From contig NZ_CP049801.1 of the NCBI RefSeq assembly GCF_011578045.1, positions 2,604,001 through 2,668,000 of the forward strand: a stretch of DNA of 64,000 bases. Direction: 5' to 3'. The notes under the pieces are model-generated. The model saw nothing but the letters and a program-made list of their open reading frames with translations. It ran no database searches and was not told the origin of the DNA. Shown here piece after piece: positions 1 to 7,337 of this stretch. The DNA comes from Acinetobacter shaoyimingii (lineage in GTDB: Bacteria > Pseudomonadota > Gammaproteobacteria > Pseudomonadales > Moraxellaceae). Both the position numbers and the translations under genes were made by a program. How positions within the stretch are numbered: position 1 is the stretch's first letter; every line of letters starts with the position of its first letter.

Positions 1-897
1 GAAGCTGGTTTCTTTGGTGTAGCACCTGGTACAAATACCAAGACAAATCCAAACTGTATGGCGACACTTCACAAAGACGTGATCTATACCAACGTTGCTG
101 TAACTGACAACGGTGAAGTATGGTGGGAAGGTCTTTCTAAAGAAGCACCTGCAAACCTTACAAACTGGAAAGGTCAACCCCATACTGGCGAAGAAAAAGC
201 AGCGCATCCAAACGCGCGCTTTACCGTTGCTGCTGGTCAATGCCCTTCTATCGATGCTGATTGGGAAAATCCAGCAGGTGTGCCAATTTCTGCGTTCATC
301 TTCGGTGGTCGTCGTGCGGACACGGTGCCTTTAATCTCAGAAGCATTTGACTGGGTTGATGGTGTTTATAAAGCTGCAACAATGGGCTCTGAAACCACTG
401 CTGCTGCTGTTGGTCAACAAGGTGTGGTACGTCGTGATCCATTTGCGATGCTTCCATTCGCAGGTTACAACATGGCTGACTACTTCACGCATTGGCTAGA
501 AATGGGTGAAAAAGTTGGCGAGAAAGCTAAAGCTGCTGGCAACAAGCTTCCTGGTATCTACAATGTGAACTGGTTCCGTCGTGATGCTGAAGGTAACTTC
601 GTATGGCCAGGTTTCGGTCAAAATATGCGTGTTCTTGAATGGATCATTGACCGTTGTGAAGGCCGTGCTACTGCGGTTGAAACACCAATCGGTTTAGTAC
701 CTACTTATGAACAGTTGAACTGGACTGGTTCTGATTTCACTAAAGAACAGTTTGACCTTGTGACTTCGCAAGACAAAGATCAATGGATCAAAGAACTTGA
801 AAGCCACACTGAATTATTCAACAAACTTGGCGATCGTATGCCAGAAGCATTGAAAAAACGTCAAGCAGAATTAATTGCTGCGGTTCAATCTGCTTAA
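1..897 (+). CDS. pckG: Phosphoenolpyruvate carboxykinase (GTP), 5'-truncated by window edge
   Basis: The reading frame is open from base 1 and ends at TAA 895-897, giving the last 298 residues of a protein that is about 600 residues in this family. The GTP-dependent enzyme converts oxaloacetate to PEP and CO2 in the cytosol, the first committed step of gluconeogenesis from acids. Family marks seen are [11 protein letters not shown] near residue 82 of the fragment, a [19 protein letters not shown] block, and [16 protein letters not shown] near the end. These match the nucleotide and metal site region of GTP-type PEPCK and not the ATP-type enzyme. The internal ATG at 58 is not the real start, because the frame continues upstream. 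It is followed directly by an intrinsic terminator. Confidence 0.95.
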   Translation, partial: EAGFFGVAPGTNTKTNPNCMATLHKDVIYTNVAVTDNGEVWWEGLSKEAPANLTNWKGQPHTGEEKAAHPNARFTVAAGQCPSIDADWENPAGVPISAFIFGGRRADTVPLISEAFDWVDGVYKAATMGSETTAAAVGQQGVVRRDPFAMLPFAGYNMADYFTHWLEMGEKVGEKAKAAGNKLPGIYNVNWFRRDAEGNFVWPGFGQNMRVLEWIIDRCEGRATAVETPIGLVPTYEQLNWTGSDFTKEQFDLVTSQDKDQWIKELESHTELFNKLGDRMPEALKKRQAELIAAVQSA

Positions 898-921
898 TTA
901 ATTTTTTATATAAAAATCAAT

Positions 922-949
922 AAAAAGGTCACTTCGGTGACCTTTTTTT
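922..949 (+). terminator. Intrinsic terminator of pckG
   Basis: GGTCAC and GTGACC arms around a TTCG tetraloop, with A-run on the left and seven Ts on the right, 25 bases after the stop codon. The 286 bases from here to the next gene are very AT-rich; I see no other feature there. Confidence 0.9.
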
Positions 950-1235
950 ACACCAAAATAGTGCATAATTTCTCACACACATATTCCCCCAATGCACCAG
1001 CATGGAACCATCTCATCAAAAAATGCAATAAAAATTAAACAATCCTAATGAAATATTCATTGTATTCTTAAGTTATTAAAATTTATTATATTTTTCATCT
1101 AATTTTGGTGAAAAATTAGTTTTTTATAATCAATAATCTTTTAAAAACTTTAGAATCAATCTCAATTTAAATAGACGGTGCAAACATCACATCTAAATTT
1201 CTTAAGATTGAGCTCTACGATCGCAGGAACTGATC

Positions 1236-2558
1236 ATGACCAATGAAACAACCATGCCGCAAGAGCACACCCCAATAGACAGAAAAACACGCATCAAATC
1301 CATTATCGGTGGATCTGCAGGAAACCTAGTCGAATGGTATGACTGGTATGTCTATGCTGCATTTACATTATATTTTGCCCCCAAATTTTTCCCAGACGGT
1401 GACAGTACAGTTAAACTACTCCAAGCTGCAGCCGTTTTTGCTTTAGGTTTTTTAATGCGTCCCATCGGCGCTTGGATATTCGGTATCTATGCCGACCGCA
1501 AAGGACGTAAAGCCGGTTTAACGCTTTCCGTTTCTTTAATGTGTATCGGCTCGCTCATTATTGCCTTTGCTCCAACATATCAATCAGTTGGTATGCTTGC
1601 ACCCGCTCTACTTTTATTTGCACGACTGCTACAAGGTTTGAGTATTGGGGGCGAATACGGTTCTAGTGCGACCTATTTGAGTGAAATGGCAGGCAAAAAT
1701 CATCGAGGGTTTTTCTCAAGCTTCCAATACGTCACTCTTATTTCAGGACAACTTATCGCATTATGTGTCTTAATTATTCTGCAACGCACACTGGGTGAAA
1801 CTGCTTTAAGTGACTGGGGATGGCGTATTCCCTTCTTTATTGGTGCTGTTTTAGCTGTCGTCGTATTTTGGATTAGACGTGGTCTAGTAGAAACACAATC
1901 CTCAAAAGAAGCACAAGAGCAGGCTAAAAAAGGTGGTCCTAAATCAGGTTTAATCGAGCTCTTTACAAAACATCCAAAAGCCGCCATTACCGTTATTTTA
2001 TTAACTGCTGGTGGAACACTGGCTTTCAATACATTCACGACCTACTTACAAAAATATCTCGTTAACACATCAGGATTTGATAAAGCAACTGCAACCGAAA
2101 TTACCACAGCTGCTATTTTTATCTTTATGTTGATTCAGCCGGCAATTGGTGCACTTTCAGATAAAATTGGTCGTAAACCAATTATGATCGCATTTGGTGT
2201 ATTGGGTGTTATTTTCACTGTGCCTATTTTTAACCATATTGGTGCAACCAATAATGCAATGACCGCGTTCTTCTTGTGTATGAGTGGTATGGTGATTGTT
2301 TCAGGCTATACAGCAATTAATGCCGTGGTGAAAGCGGAACTCTTCCCTGCTCATATTCGCGCTTTAGGTGTTGCTTTACCTTATGCCATTGCAAATACAA
2401 TCTTTGGCGGTACCGCAGAACTTGTTGCATTGAGCTTTAAAAATGCAGGACATGAAAATTACTTCTTCTACTACATCACATTTATGATTGGTGTGTCGCT
2501 GATCACTTACATTTTCATGCGTGACACTAAAAAACATTCCATGATTACAGACAACTAA
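1236..2558 (+). CDS. MFS permease, metabolite:H+ symporter (MHS) family, KgtP-like
   Basis: A 440-residue inner-membrane transporter with 12 predicted hydrophobic segments. The N-terminal NLVEWYDWYVYAAF, the loop motif FGIYADRKGRK after TM2, and RLLQGLSIGGEYGSSATYLSE are the classic MHS signatures shared by alpha-ketoglutarate (KgtP), shikimate (ShiA), citrate and proline/betaine permeases. A second GALSDKIGRKP copy sits near residue 305, as expected of the duplicated MFS fold. The overall pattern most resembles dicarboxylate/alpha-ketoglutarate permeases, but the substrate cannot be fixed from sequence. The ATG at 1236 is preceded by GCAGGAACTGATC, a usable Shine-Dalgarno. Its own terminator follows at 2587, so it is probably monocistronic. 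Confidence 0.85.
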   Translation: MTNETTMPQEHTPIDRKTRIKSIIGGSAGNLVEWYDWYVYAAFTLYFAPKFFPDGDSTVKLLQAAAVFALGFLMRPIGAWIFGIYADRKGRKAGLTLSVSLMCIGSLIIAFAPTYQSVGMLAPALLLFARLLQGLSIGGEYGSSATYLSEMAGKNHRGFFSSFQYVTLISGQLIALCVLIILQRTLGETALSDWGWRIPFFIGAVLAVVVFWIRRGLVETQSSKEAQEQAKKGGPKSGLIELFTKHPKAAITVILLTAGGTLAFNTFTTYLQKYLVNTSGFDKATATEITTAAIFIFMLIQPAIGALSDKIGRKPIMIAFGVLGVIFTVPIFNHIGATNNAMTAFFLCMSGMVIVSGYTAINAVVKAELFPAHIRALGVALPYAIANTIFGGTAELVALSFKNAGHENYFFYYITFMIGVSLITYIFMRDTKKHSMITDN

Positions 2559-2586
2559 TCATGTGATTCATTCAATTTTATTGATC

Positions 2587-2619
2587 GCTTTCCGTTTGAA
2601 ACATTCGGAAAGCTTTTTT
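2587..2619 (+). terminator. Intrinsic terminator after MHS permease
   Basis: Arms GCTTTCCG and CGGAAAGC with an 11-base loop, followed by TTTTTT. Confidence 0.85.
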
Positions 2620-2703
2620 ATGTGAATAACTGATTTTTTTGAACATGCAATAATGCACAATGTGGCATACTTTAAGACATAAAACCCTTGGAGTTGCACA
2701 ATA

Positions 2704-3138
2704 ATGAAACACTTTAAAATAATTGCATTAAGTTCTTTCACTGTCATTTTAGCAGCTTGCCAGACCACGCCACGTCAATTCAATGGTTTAACAGGTTATG
2801 AAGTTGAATCTAAAAGCTCTGATCATGCAACCATTGCCTACACGCTCTCCAGTCGCAGCAATCAACAATTCGATGAAACCAAATTACAACGTGCTTGCCA
2901 AAAGGTTTTAAACTCAACTCAAGCGTATAAATTAGATATTTTAAGTGTCAATGAAATTGCCAATCCGAAAGCACAGGCAAATGACATGCAAGCTGTACAA
3001 TTGGGACAGTCTCGCACTTCTTTTGGATTATCCAATACCATGAATCCGTATAGCAATGAGGATTATGGTACTCGTCAAGCTTTAGAAAACCGCCCGAGTA
3101 CTTTACAAGTGGTTCGTTATACTTGCTCAGGAAAATAA
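2704..3138 (+). CDS. Small lipoprotein of unknown function
   Basis: A 144-residue product. The N-terminus has Lys at position 3, a hydrophobic stretch and a lipobox (LAAC, Cys at 19), so it should be lipidated and anchored to the envelope. The mature part is polar, with paired Cys residues (near 64 and 141) that could form a disulfide. No domain was recognised. The start ATG is preceded by TTGGAGTTGCACAATA, giving GGAG at a workable distance. It is monocistronic, closed by the shared hairpin at 3152. Confidence 0.75.
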   Translation: MKHFKIIALSSFTVILAACQTTPRQFNGLTGYEVESKSSDHATIAYTLSSRSNQQFDETKLQRACQKVLNSTQAYKLDILSVNEIANPKAQANDMQAVQLGQSRTSFGLSNTMNPYSNEDYGTRQALENRPSTLQVVRYTCSGK

Positions 3139-3151
3139 TATAAACAAAAAA

Positions 3152-3173
3152 AAGACGCTATTTATAGCGTCTT
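3152..3173. terminator. Bidirectional terminator between convergent genes
   Basis: Perfect 10-bp arms AAGACGCTAT/ATAGCGTCTT with a TT loop, A-run on the left. The right arm overlaps the 3' end of the minus-strand methyltransferase gene, so this hairpin probably serves both genes. Confidence 0.75.
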
Positions 3174-3830
3174 ATAAAAACTCACATTTCTAAATTCTGG
3201 TGACTCATCCAGATCTGGCCATGTTGTAGCACTTCGTTCATCCAATTTTTCATATTTTGGATGACTAAAATTCTTCACACGACTGTCTGCTACCCACACT
3301 TCTGGTGCAAACTTTAAGAACTCATCTAAAAAGAAACGATTGCATTGGTCATACAGCACATCTGCTGCCAACAAAATATCGACCGCTTCTGCTTTATATA
3401 AATCGTCTAAATACTCAAGTTCAACGTCATTCAGTTCTGCATTGGCACGACAGGCATCTAGACTCACCTGATCGATATCACAGCAAATCACACGTTTTGC
3501 TCCTGCCATTTTTGCTGCAATCGCTACCACACCAGACCCTGCACCAAAATCTAACACCACTTTATCTTTGACATGATGTGGTTCTGCCAAAAGCCACTGC
3601 GCCATAACCAAACCAGACGCCCAACAAAAGATCCAATATGGCGTATCATTCCAAATACGACGTATCACTTCATCATCAAGCTTATCGGTCGGAAAAACGG
3701 GAGGAATCAACCAGAGTGAAATGGGTGTTTCGGGCAATTGCTGAGCGTGTAATTCACAATGTGGAATCACTTCATGCAAGGCTTTTAAAAGATGCTCAGG
3801 GGCTTTAGGGAATTGAAATGTACAGCTCAT
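3162..3830 (-). CDS. Class I SAM-dependent methyltransferase, COG3897/ETFB-lysine methyltransferase-like
   Basis: A 222-residue cytosolic protein. The glycine-rich SAM loop VLDFGAGSGVVAIAA lies near residues 92-106, followed by the acidic CCDID that would bind the ribose and LLAADVLYD as motif post-II. The PYWIFCWASGLVMAQWLL segment before the SAM loop is typical of the METTL20/EFM7/NNT1-like protein lysine methyltransferases that act on electron-transfer flavoprotein beta or elongation factors. The target in this organism is inferred only from family resemblance. ATG at 3830 was chosen because the sequence matches the family from near the N-terminus. Confidence 0.75.
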   Translation of the reverse strand: MSCTFQFPKAPEHLLKALHEVIPHCELHAQQLPETPISLWLIPPVFPTDKLDDEVIRRIWNDTPYWIFCWASGLVMAQWLLAEPHHVKDKVVLDFGAGSGVVAIAAKMAGAKRVICCDIDQVSLDACRANAELNDVELEYLDDLYKAEAVDILLAADVLYDQCNRFFLDEFLKFAPEVWVADSRVKNFSHPKYEKLDERSATTWPDLDESPEFRNVSFYKTL

Positions 3831-3865
3831 AGGATTTCTTTTAATTGGTATTTATAGCTTCTAAG

Positions 3866-3970
3866 AATCTCCCCTAACCCCTCTTTAATAAAGAGGGGAA
3901 CTTGCATCTAAACAAAAATGTCATACGCATAAATTCCCTCCTTTGAAAAAGGAGGGTTAGGGAGGATTTT
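3866..3970. repeat. Paired palindromic (REPIN-like) repeat
   Basis: Two imperfect palindromes, 3866-3904 and about 3931-3970, lie head-to-head around a 26-base spacer. The left unit starts with TCTCCCCTAACCCCTC and the right unit, read on the other strand, starts with TCCTCCCTAACCCTCC, so the pair is itself an inverted repeat. It fills the gap between the methyltransferase and folD, and reaches to within 2 bases of the folD stop. Related units occur at 19945-20156. Confidence 0.75.
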
Positions 3971-3971
3971 A

Positions 3972-4820
3972 TTAACCCAAAGCTTTCTCGGCAGCTTCTA
4001 CAGTTTGACGAATTAACGTGGTAATGGTCATTGGACCTACACCACCTGGCACTGGTGTATAAGCAGATGCAATATCTTCAATACCTTGTAATTGGATGTC
4101 ACCTACACCACCGCCATCACGTGGGTGGAAGCCAGCATCAACCACAACAGCGCCAGATTTAATCCAATCTTTTTGAATCAATTCAGCTTTACCTACTGCG
4201 CCCACAATAATGTCCGCTTGTTTTACAAAGCTCGCCAAATCTTGTGTACGTGAATGGCAAATCGTCACAGTTGCGTTCGCCTCTAACAGCATTGCTGCCA
4301 TAGGTTTACCTAAAATTGCAGATCGACCAACAACAACAGCATGCTTACCCGCAATTTCAATATTGTTTTCTTTCAGAATGGTCATAATCCCTGCTGGAGT
4401 TGCAGAACCATATGCTACCTCACCCATCGCCATACGACCATAACCCAAACAAGTCACGCCATCGACATCTTTAGCCAATGAAATCGCATCGAAACATGCA
4501 CGCTCATCAATTTGAGCAGGAACTGGATGCTGTAAAAGAATACCGTGAACATCTGGATTCGCATTAAGTTTTTCAATTTCAGCCAATAATTGTTCAGTTG
4601 TCGTCTCTTTCGGAAGCTCAACTTTCAATGAATCCATACCGACACGACGGCAAGCATTCCCTTTCATACGCACATAAGTCGCAGATGCACCATCGTCACC
4701 TACCAAAATAGTCGCCAAAATTGGAGTACGACCTGACTTTGCTTTTAGCGCTTCTACGCGAGTTAACAAGTCAGCTTCAATTTGCTTTGCCAATGCACGA
4801 CCATCTAAAACTAATGCCAC
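3972..4820 (-). CDS. folD: Bifunctional methylenetetrahydrofolate dehydrogenase/cyclohydrolase
   Basis: A 282-residue homolog of FolD (E. coli 288 residues). It oxidises 5,10-methylene-THF with NADP+ and hydrolyses the methenyl product to 10-formyl-THF, feeding purine and fMet synthesis in the cytosol. Family marks are [26 protein letters not shown], with the catalytic Tyr and Lys in the YVRMK part, then [37 protein letters not shown] in the Rossmann fold, and the C-terminal [15 protein letters not shown]. The start is GTG at 4820, preceded by GGGAGAAGTGCC; no in-frame ATG fits the family N-terminus. tRNA genes start about 150 bases away on the opposite strand. Confidence 0.95.
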   Translation of the reverse strand: MALVLDGRALAKQIEADLLTRVEALKAKSGRTPILATILVGDDGASATYVRMKGNACRRVGMDSLKVELPKETTTEQLLAEIEKLNANPDVHGILLQHPVPAQIDERACFDAISLAKDVDGVTCLGYGRMAMGEVAYGSATPAGIMTILKENNIEIAGKHAVVVGRSAILGKPMAAMLLEANATVTICHSRTQDLASFVKQADIIVGAVGKAELIQKDWIKSGAVVVDAGFHPRDGGGVGDIQLQGIEDIASAYTPVPGGVGPMTITTLIRQTVEAAEKALG

Positions 4821-4974
4821 GGCACTTCTCCCAAGTGTTGATATGAATCAATTTTGCACATTCTACATGAATATTTTCATTATTTTTCGTTATATGCTGA
4901 TTTTCTGCACATACAGCATTGCTATGCTATTGTTTTTTTTTCAGAGCTTGCTAATATACGCATCAACAAGACAT

Positions 4975-5048
4975 GGCGGGGTGGCAGAGTGGTCATGCAG
5001 CGGACTGCAACTCCGTGTACGCCGGTTCGATTCCGACCTCCGCCTCCA
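4975..5048 (+). tRNA. tRNA-Cys (anticodon GCA)
   Basis: A 74-base cloverleaf with encoded CCA. Acceptor arms are GGCGGGG and CTCCGCC (one G-U pair). The anticodon loop CTGCAAC is closed by a CGGA stem, giving GCA, and the T-loop is GGTTCGATTCC. It is followed 12 bases later by tRNA-Leu, so the two are probably co-transcribed. Confidence 0.95.
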
Positions 5049-5060
5049 TCTTGTTAAAAT

Positions 5061-5146
5061 GCCCGAGTGGTGAAATCGGTAGACACAGGGGATTTAAAAT
5101 CCCCCGCCCACAAAGCGTGCCAGTTCGAGTCTGGCCTCGGGCACCA
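5061..5146 (+). tRNA. tRNA-Leu (anticodon UAA), copy 1
   Basis: An 86-base class II tRNA with a long variable arm and encoded CCA. The anticodon stem GGGGA/TCCCC encloses TTTAAAA, giving anticodon TAA. It is identical base for base to the copy at 6181. Confidence 0.95.
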
Positions 5147-5202
5147 TTTTTATACTTCTAAAAATGGTGCAATAAAATTTCCAGCGTTAAGCTGGTTTTT
5201 TT
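5141..5202 (+). terminator. tRNA 3'-end hairpin and intrinsic terminator, copy 1
   Basis: Two hairpins. The first (5141-5170) is a perfect 12-bp stem whose left arm starts with the tRNA's own terminal GCACCA, with a 6-base loop. The second (5181-5195) is CCAGC/GCTGG, followed by seven Ts, a standard terminator. Confidence 0.8.
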
Positions 5203-5264
5203 ATGCCTAAAATTCATAAATCATATATATTAGTCTCCATCCACATCCTTTTTAATTTAAGCTG

Positions 5265-5993
5265 ATGCCAAAACTAAAAACATCCGAATACCTTAAACAG
5301 CTTCAGGCAACCTACCCTCAAGCGTTTAAATGGAACTATTTGTTTTACGGTCAACTCAAAACCAAAGGCATTTTGGATGAAGCAAAAGAATTCATTCCTT
5401 TTATTCTTGCGTTAATGATTTTCACCCCTATTTCTATGGGACTTGCTGAGATCATTACTTTGTATTTTCCACAATTTGATTCATTTCAAGCTCAAGGCAT
5501 CAGCATTCTCACAATCATGCTATTTTTAATGATGGTGACCCCCCTGATCATCAAACAAATCAAACATAGCTCTTCTTCACTTTATGCTTTTTTACATAAC
5601 ACCCCCATTAAAATTACTGCACTAATACTACTTCAAGCTTTAAATCTACTTTTTATTGAAAGTTGGATTATGCAAGGGGTTTTATTTTTCTTTGCCTTAA
5701 TCTATGGTTTTGTGAAATTTTACAAAGAAAATATGTTCAGACCCAATGTCACACATGGTCAATACTACGAATTACAACAGGTTCGACGTGCATGTTTTTG
5801 GGCATATAAACAAGTGCGCAAATACAGTTTGAAAAAGCAAATGACGCGGAAAAACTCAAACGAATATTTACAATATGCCCAGCAACAAGAGAAGTTCATT
5901 CAGTTGCACCTTGAACTTTTTCAACTTGAAAATAAATTATGTATGAAGCACAAGCACCTAGACATGGAAAAATATCTAGATAGCCTGATGTAA
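5265..5993 (+). CDS. Integral membrane protein of unknown function
   Basis: A 242-residue protein I do not recognise. It shows about four hydrophobic segments (near residues 45-65, 77-97, 112-128 and 131-148), followed by a cytoplasmic-looking basic and glutamine-rich C-terminal region of about 90 residues that may form a coiled coil. No signal peptide, motif or enzyme signature was seen. It lies alone between two copies of tRNA-Leu and could be cargo of a former insertion at a tRNA locus, but no integrase or transposase is present. The ATG at 5265 has only a weak purine-rich upstream site. Confidence 0.65.
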   Translation: MPKLKTSEYLKQLQATYPQAFKWNYLFYGQLKTKGILDEAKEFIPFILALMIFTPISMGLAEIITLYFPQFDSFQAQGISILTIMLFLMMVTPLIIKQIKHSSSSLYAFLHNTPIKITALILLQALNLLFIESWIMQGVLFFFALIYGFVKFYKENMFRPNVTHGQYYELQQVRRACFWAYKQVRKYSLKKQMTRKNSNEYLQYAQQQEKFIQLHLELFQLENKLCMKHKHLDMEKYLDSLM

Positions 5994-6180
5994 ACCCATC
6001 AAGCAACGCATTTTTTCTGTGATTGAACTAAAGACACCACCGTCCTCATCTCAAAAACATCATGGTTAATATTCTTTTGTTATATTTTTTATACACAAAT
6101 GCATGATTTGATTGAAAAGAAAGCAATTAGTTCATTTTAGTATTGCCAAGCGTTATTTCGTCCTCTATTATGGCGCACAT

Positions 6181-6266
6181 GCCCGAGTGGTGAAATCGGT
6201 AGACACAGGGGATTTAAAATCCCCCGCCCACAAAGCGTGCCAGTTCGAGTCTGGCCTCGGGCACCA
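6181..6266 (+). tRNA. tRNA-Leu (anticodon UAA), copy 2
   Basis: Identical to the tRNA at 5061-5146, again with encoded CCA. It stands alone with no other tRNA in the unit. The upstream bases are unlike those of copy 1. Confidence 0.95.
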
Positions 6267-6322
6267 TTTTTATACTTTTAAAAATGGTGCAATAAAATCT
6301 CCAGCTTTATGCTGGTTTTTTT
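6261..6322 (+). terminator. tRNA 3'-end hairpin and intrinsic terminator, copy 2
   Basis: Same architecture as 5141-5202: a 12-bp stem beginning at the tRNA GCACCA (6261-6290), then CCAGC/GCTGG with a run of seven Ts. Confidence 0.8.
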
Positions 6323-6372
6323 ATGCCTAAAATTGCTAAAATTTCGATATTAAAATATAAGCAATTATCATA

Positions 6373-6837
6373 ATGAATAAAATTATTACCCTACTCAGTA
6401 TAGGCTTTTTAGCAACACTTAGTTTCAATAGTCATGGACTATCTATTAAGTTAAATCCTGACCAAACAGATTCCAATCGAATTCCAGAACCTCACAACAT
6501 AGCGACCGAAAGCAGCGTTCCCCTTCAAGACACCAATGAATATGACGGTGGAGATTTATATCCAGGCACAATTCATTTTAAAAATAATCGCTATATTTTA
6601 TCTCGTTGCACTTCTGGTGGTGATGATTATGTTCTGGAGTTCATTCATCACAATGATCAAAAAACCATTGATCAGCTAATAAACACCAAAGCAAAATTTT
6701 GGATCAATCTCTTTGGGGTTTATTCTTCAATAGAGGATGAACATCATTTAAAAGTAAAAGATGCTTCTGATATTCATATTGGTCAAAGTTGTCACTTAAA
6801 AGATGCTTTGGAAATTTTATCGAATGAAGAAGATTAA
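6373..6837 (+). CDS. Secreted protein of unknown function
   Basis: A 154-residue protein with a clear N-terminal signal peptide (Lys3, a hydrophobic core to about residue 19, then SHG). The mature part is acidic and polar with two Cys residues (in SRCTSGG and QSCHL) that may pair. No domain recognised. It is followed by a hairpin shared with the convergent DUF5713 gene. Confidence 0.65.
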   Translation: MNKIITLLSIGFLATLSFNSHGLSIKLNPDQTDSNRIPEPHNIATESSVPLQDTNEYDGGDLYPGTIHFKNNRYILSRCTSGGDDYVLEFIHHNDQKTIDQLINTKAKFWINLFGVYSSIEDEHHLKVKDASDIHIGQSCHLKDALEILSNEED

Positions 6838-6855
6838 ATAATAGTGAATGCAAAA

Positions 6856-6885
6856 AAATAGAGAGTGTATTACCACTCTCTATTT
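6856..6885. terminator. Bidirectional terminator
   Basis: 12-bp arms AAATAGAGAGTG/CACTCTCTATTT with a 6-base loop, flanked by an A-run on the left. It overlaps the last codons of the minus-strand gene at 6870. Confidence 0.75.
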
Positions 6886-7181
6886 GAAACCAATTCTTCC
6901 ATTTCAATCTCAAGATATCCTTCATCTTGAACCACCATCATCATTGCTTCAGCAATGTAATCAGCAGCCGTATCATCTAATGAAGAATCCAGATCTTCAA
7001 AATGAGGTTTCATCTCATTGATCTCTGACACAGTTTCAGCAGCAAAGCGGTAAATTTCAGTGTCAGATTTGGCTTTAGATACATTCTTAGCAAATTGCTC
7101 AATCTGTTGCTTCACTTCAGCAACCAGAATATCTGGATAATATTCATCATCAAACATGGGTAGAAGTAGATCATTAGACAT
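6870..7181 (-). CDS. DUF5713-family protein
   Basis: A 103-residue acidic cytosolic protein. The pattern LLPMFDDEYYPDILV near the start, IYRFAAETVSEINE in the middle and ADYIAEAMMMVVQDEGY near the end resembles DUF5713 proteins (small, all-helical, function unknown). An ATG at 7181 is preferred over the TTG four codons upstream at 7193. Confidence 0.65.
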   Translation of the reverse strand: MSNDLLLPMFDDEYYPDILVAEVKQQIEQFAKNVSKAKSDTEIYRFAAETVSEINEMKPHFEDLDSSLDDTAADYIAEAMMMVVQDEGYLEIEMEELVSNREW

Positions 7182-7337
7182 GCTTAAGCTCAAATTTTAG
7201 CAATAACAAAACCGAGCTTATATAACACAAAGCACACAATTCACCTAATGATAAAATTTAAAAATTTAAATTAAAGATCAAAAATTATATTTAAGCTCAT
7301 AATTTCTGATCTAAATTTCAATATTTAACGCTATAAA

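Larger units (their letters stand above)
5061..5214 (+). repeat. Direct repeat copy 1: tRNA-Leu plus downstream hairpins
   Basis: 154 bases repeated at 6181-6334 with four differences by eye (5158, 5179, 5186, 5190). The differences lie in hairpin loops or the linker, none in tRNA or stems. The similarity starts sharply at the tRNA 5' end and stops soon after the terminator. Confidence 0.85.
6181..6334 (+). repeat. Direct repeat copy 2: tRNA-Leu plus downstream hairpins
   Basis: Second copy of the 154-base unit starting at 5061, exactly 1120 bases downstream. Confidence 0.85.

Noticed and set aside
2568..2768. 66-codon minus-strand frame before the small lipoprotein
   Set aside because: It overlaps a terminator and the lipoprotein signal sequence; no support.
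4843..5161. Three plus-strand open frames of 62-76 codons over the tRNA-Cys/tRNA-Leu genes
   Set aside because: They are translations of the two tRNA genes and have no ribosome sites.
6112..6330. 72-codon frame over the second tRNA-Leu
   Set aside because: It runs through the tRNA and its terminator; a chance frame.
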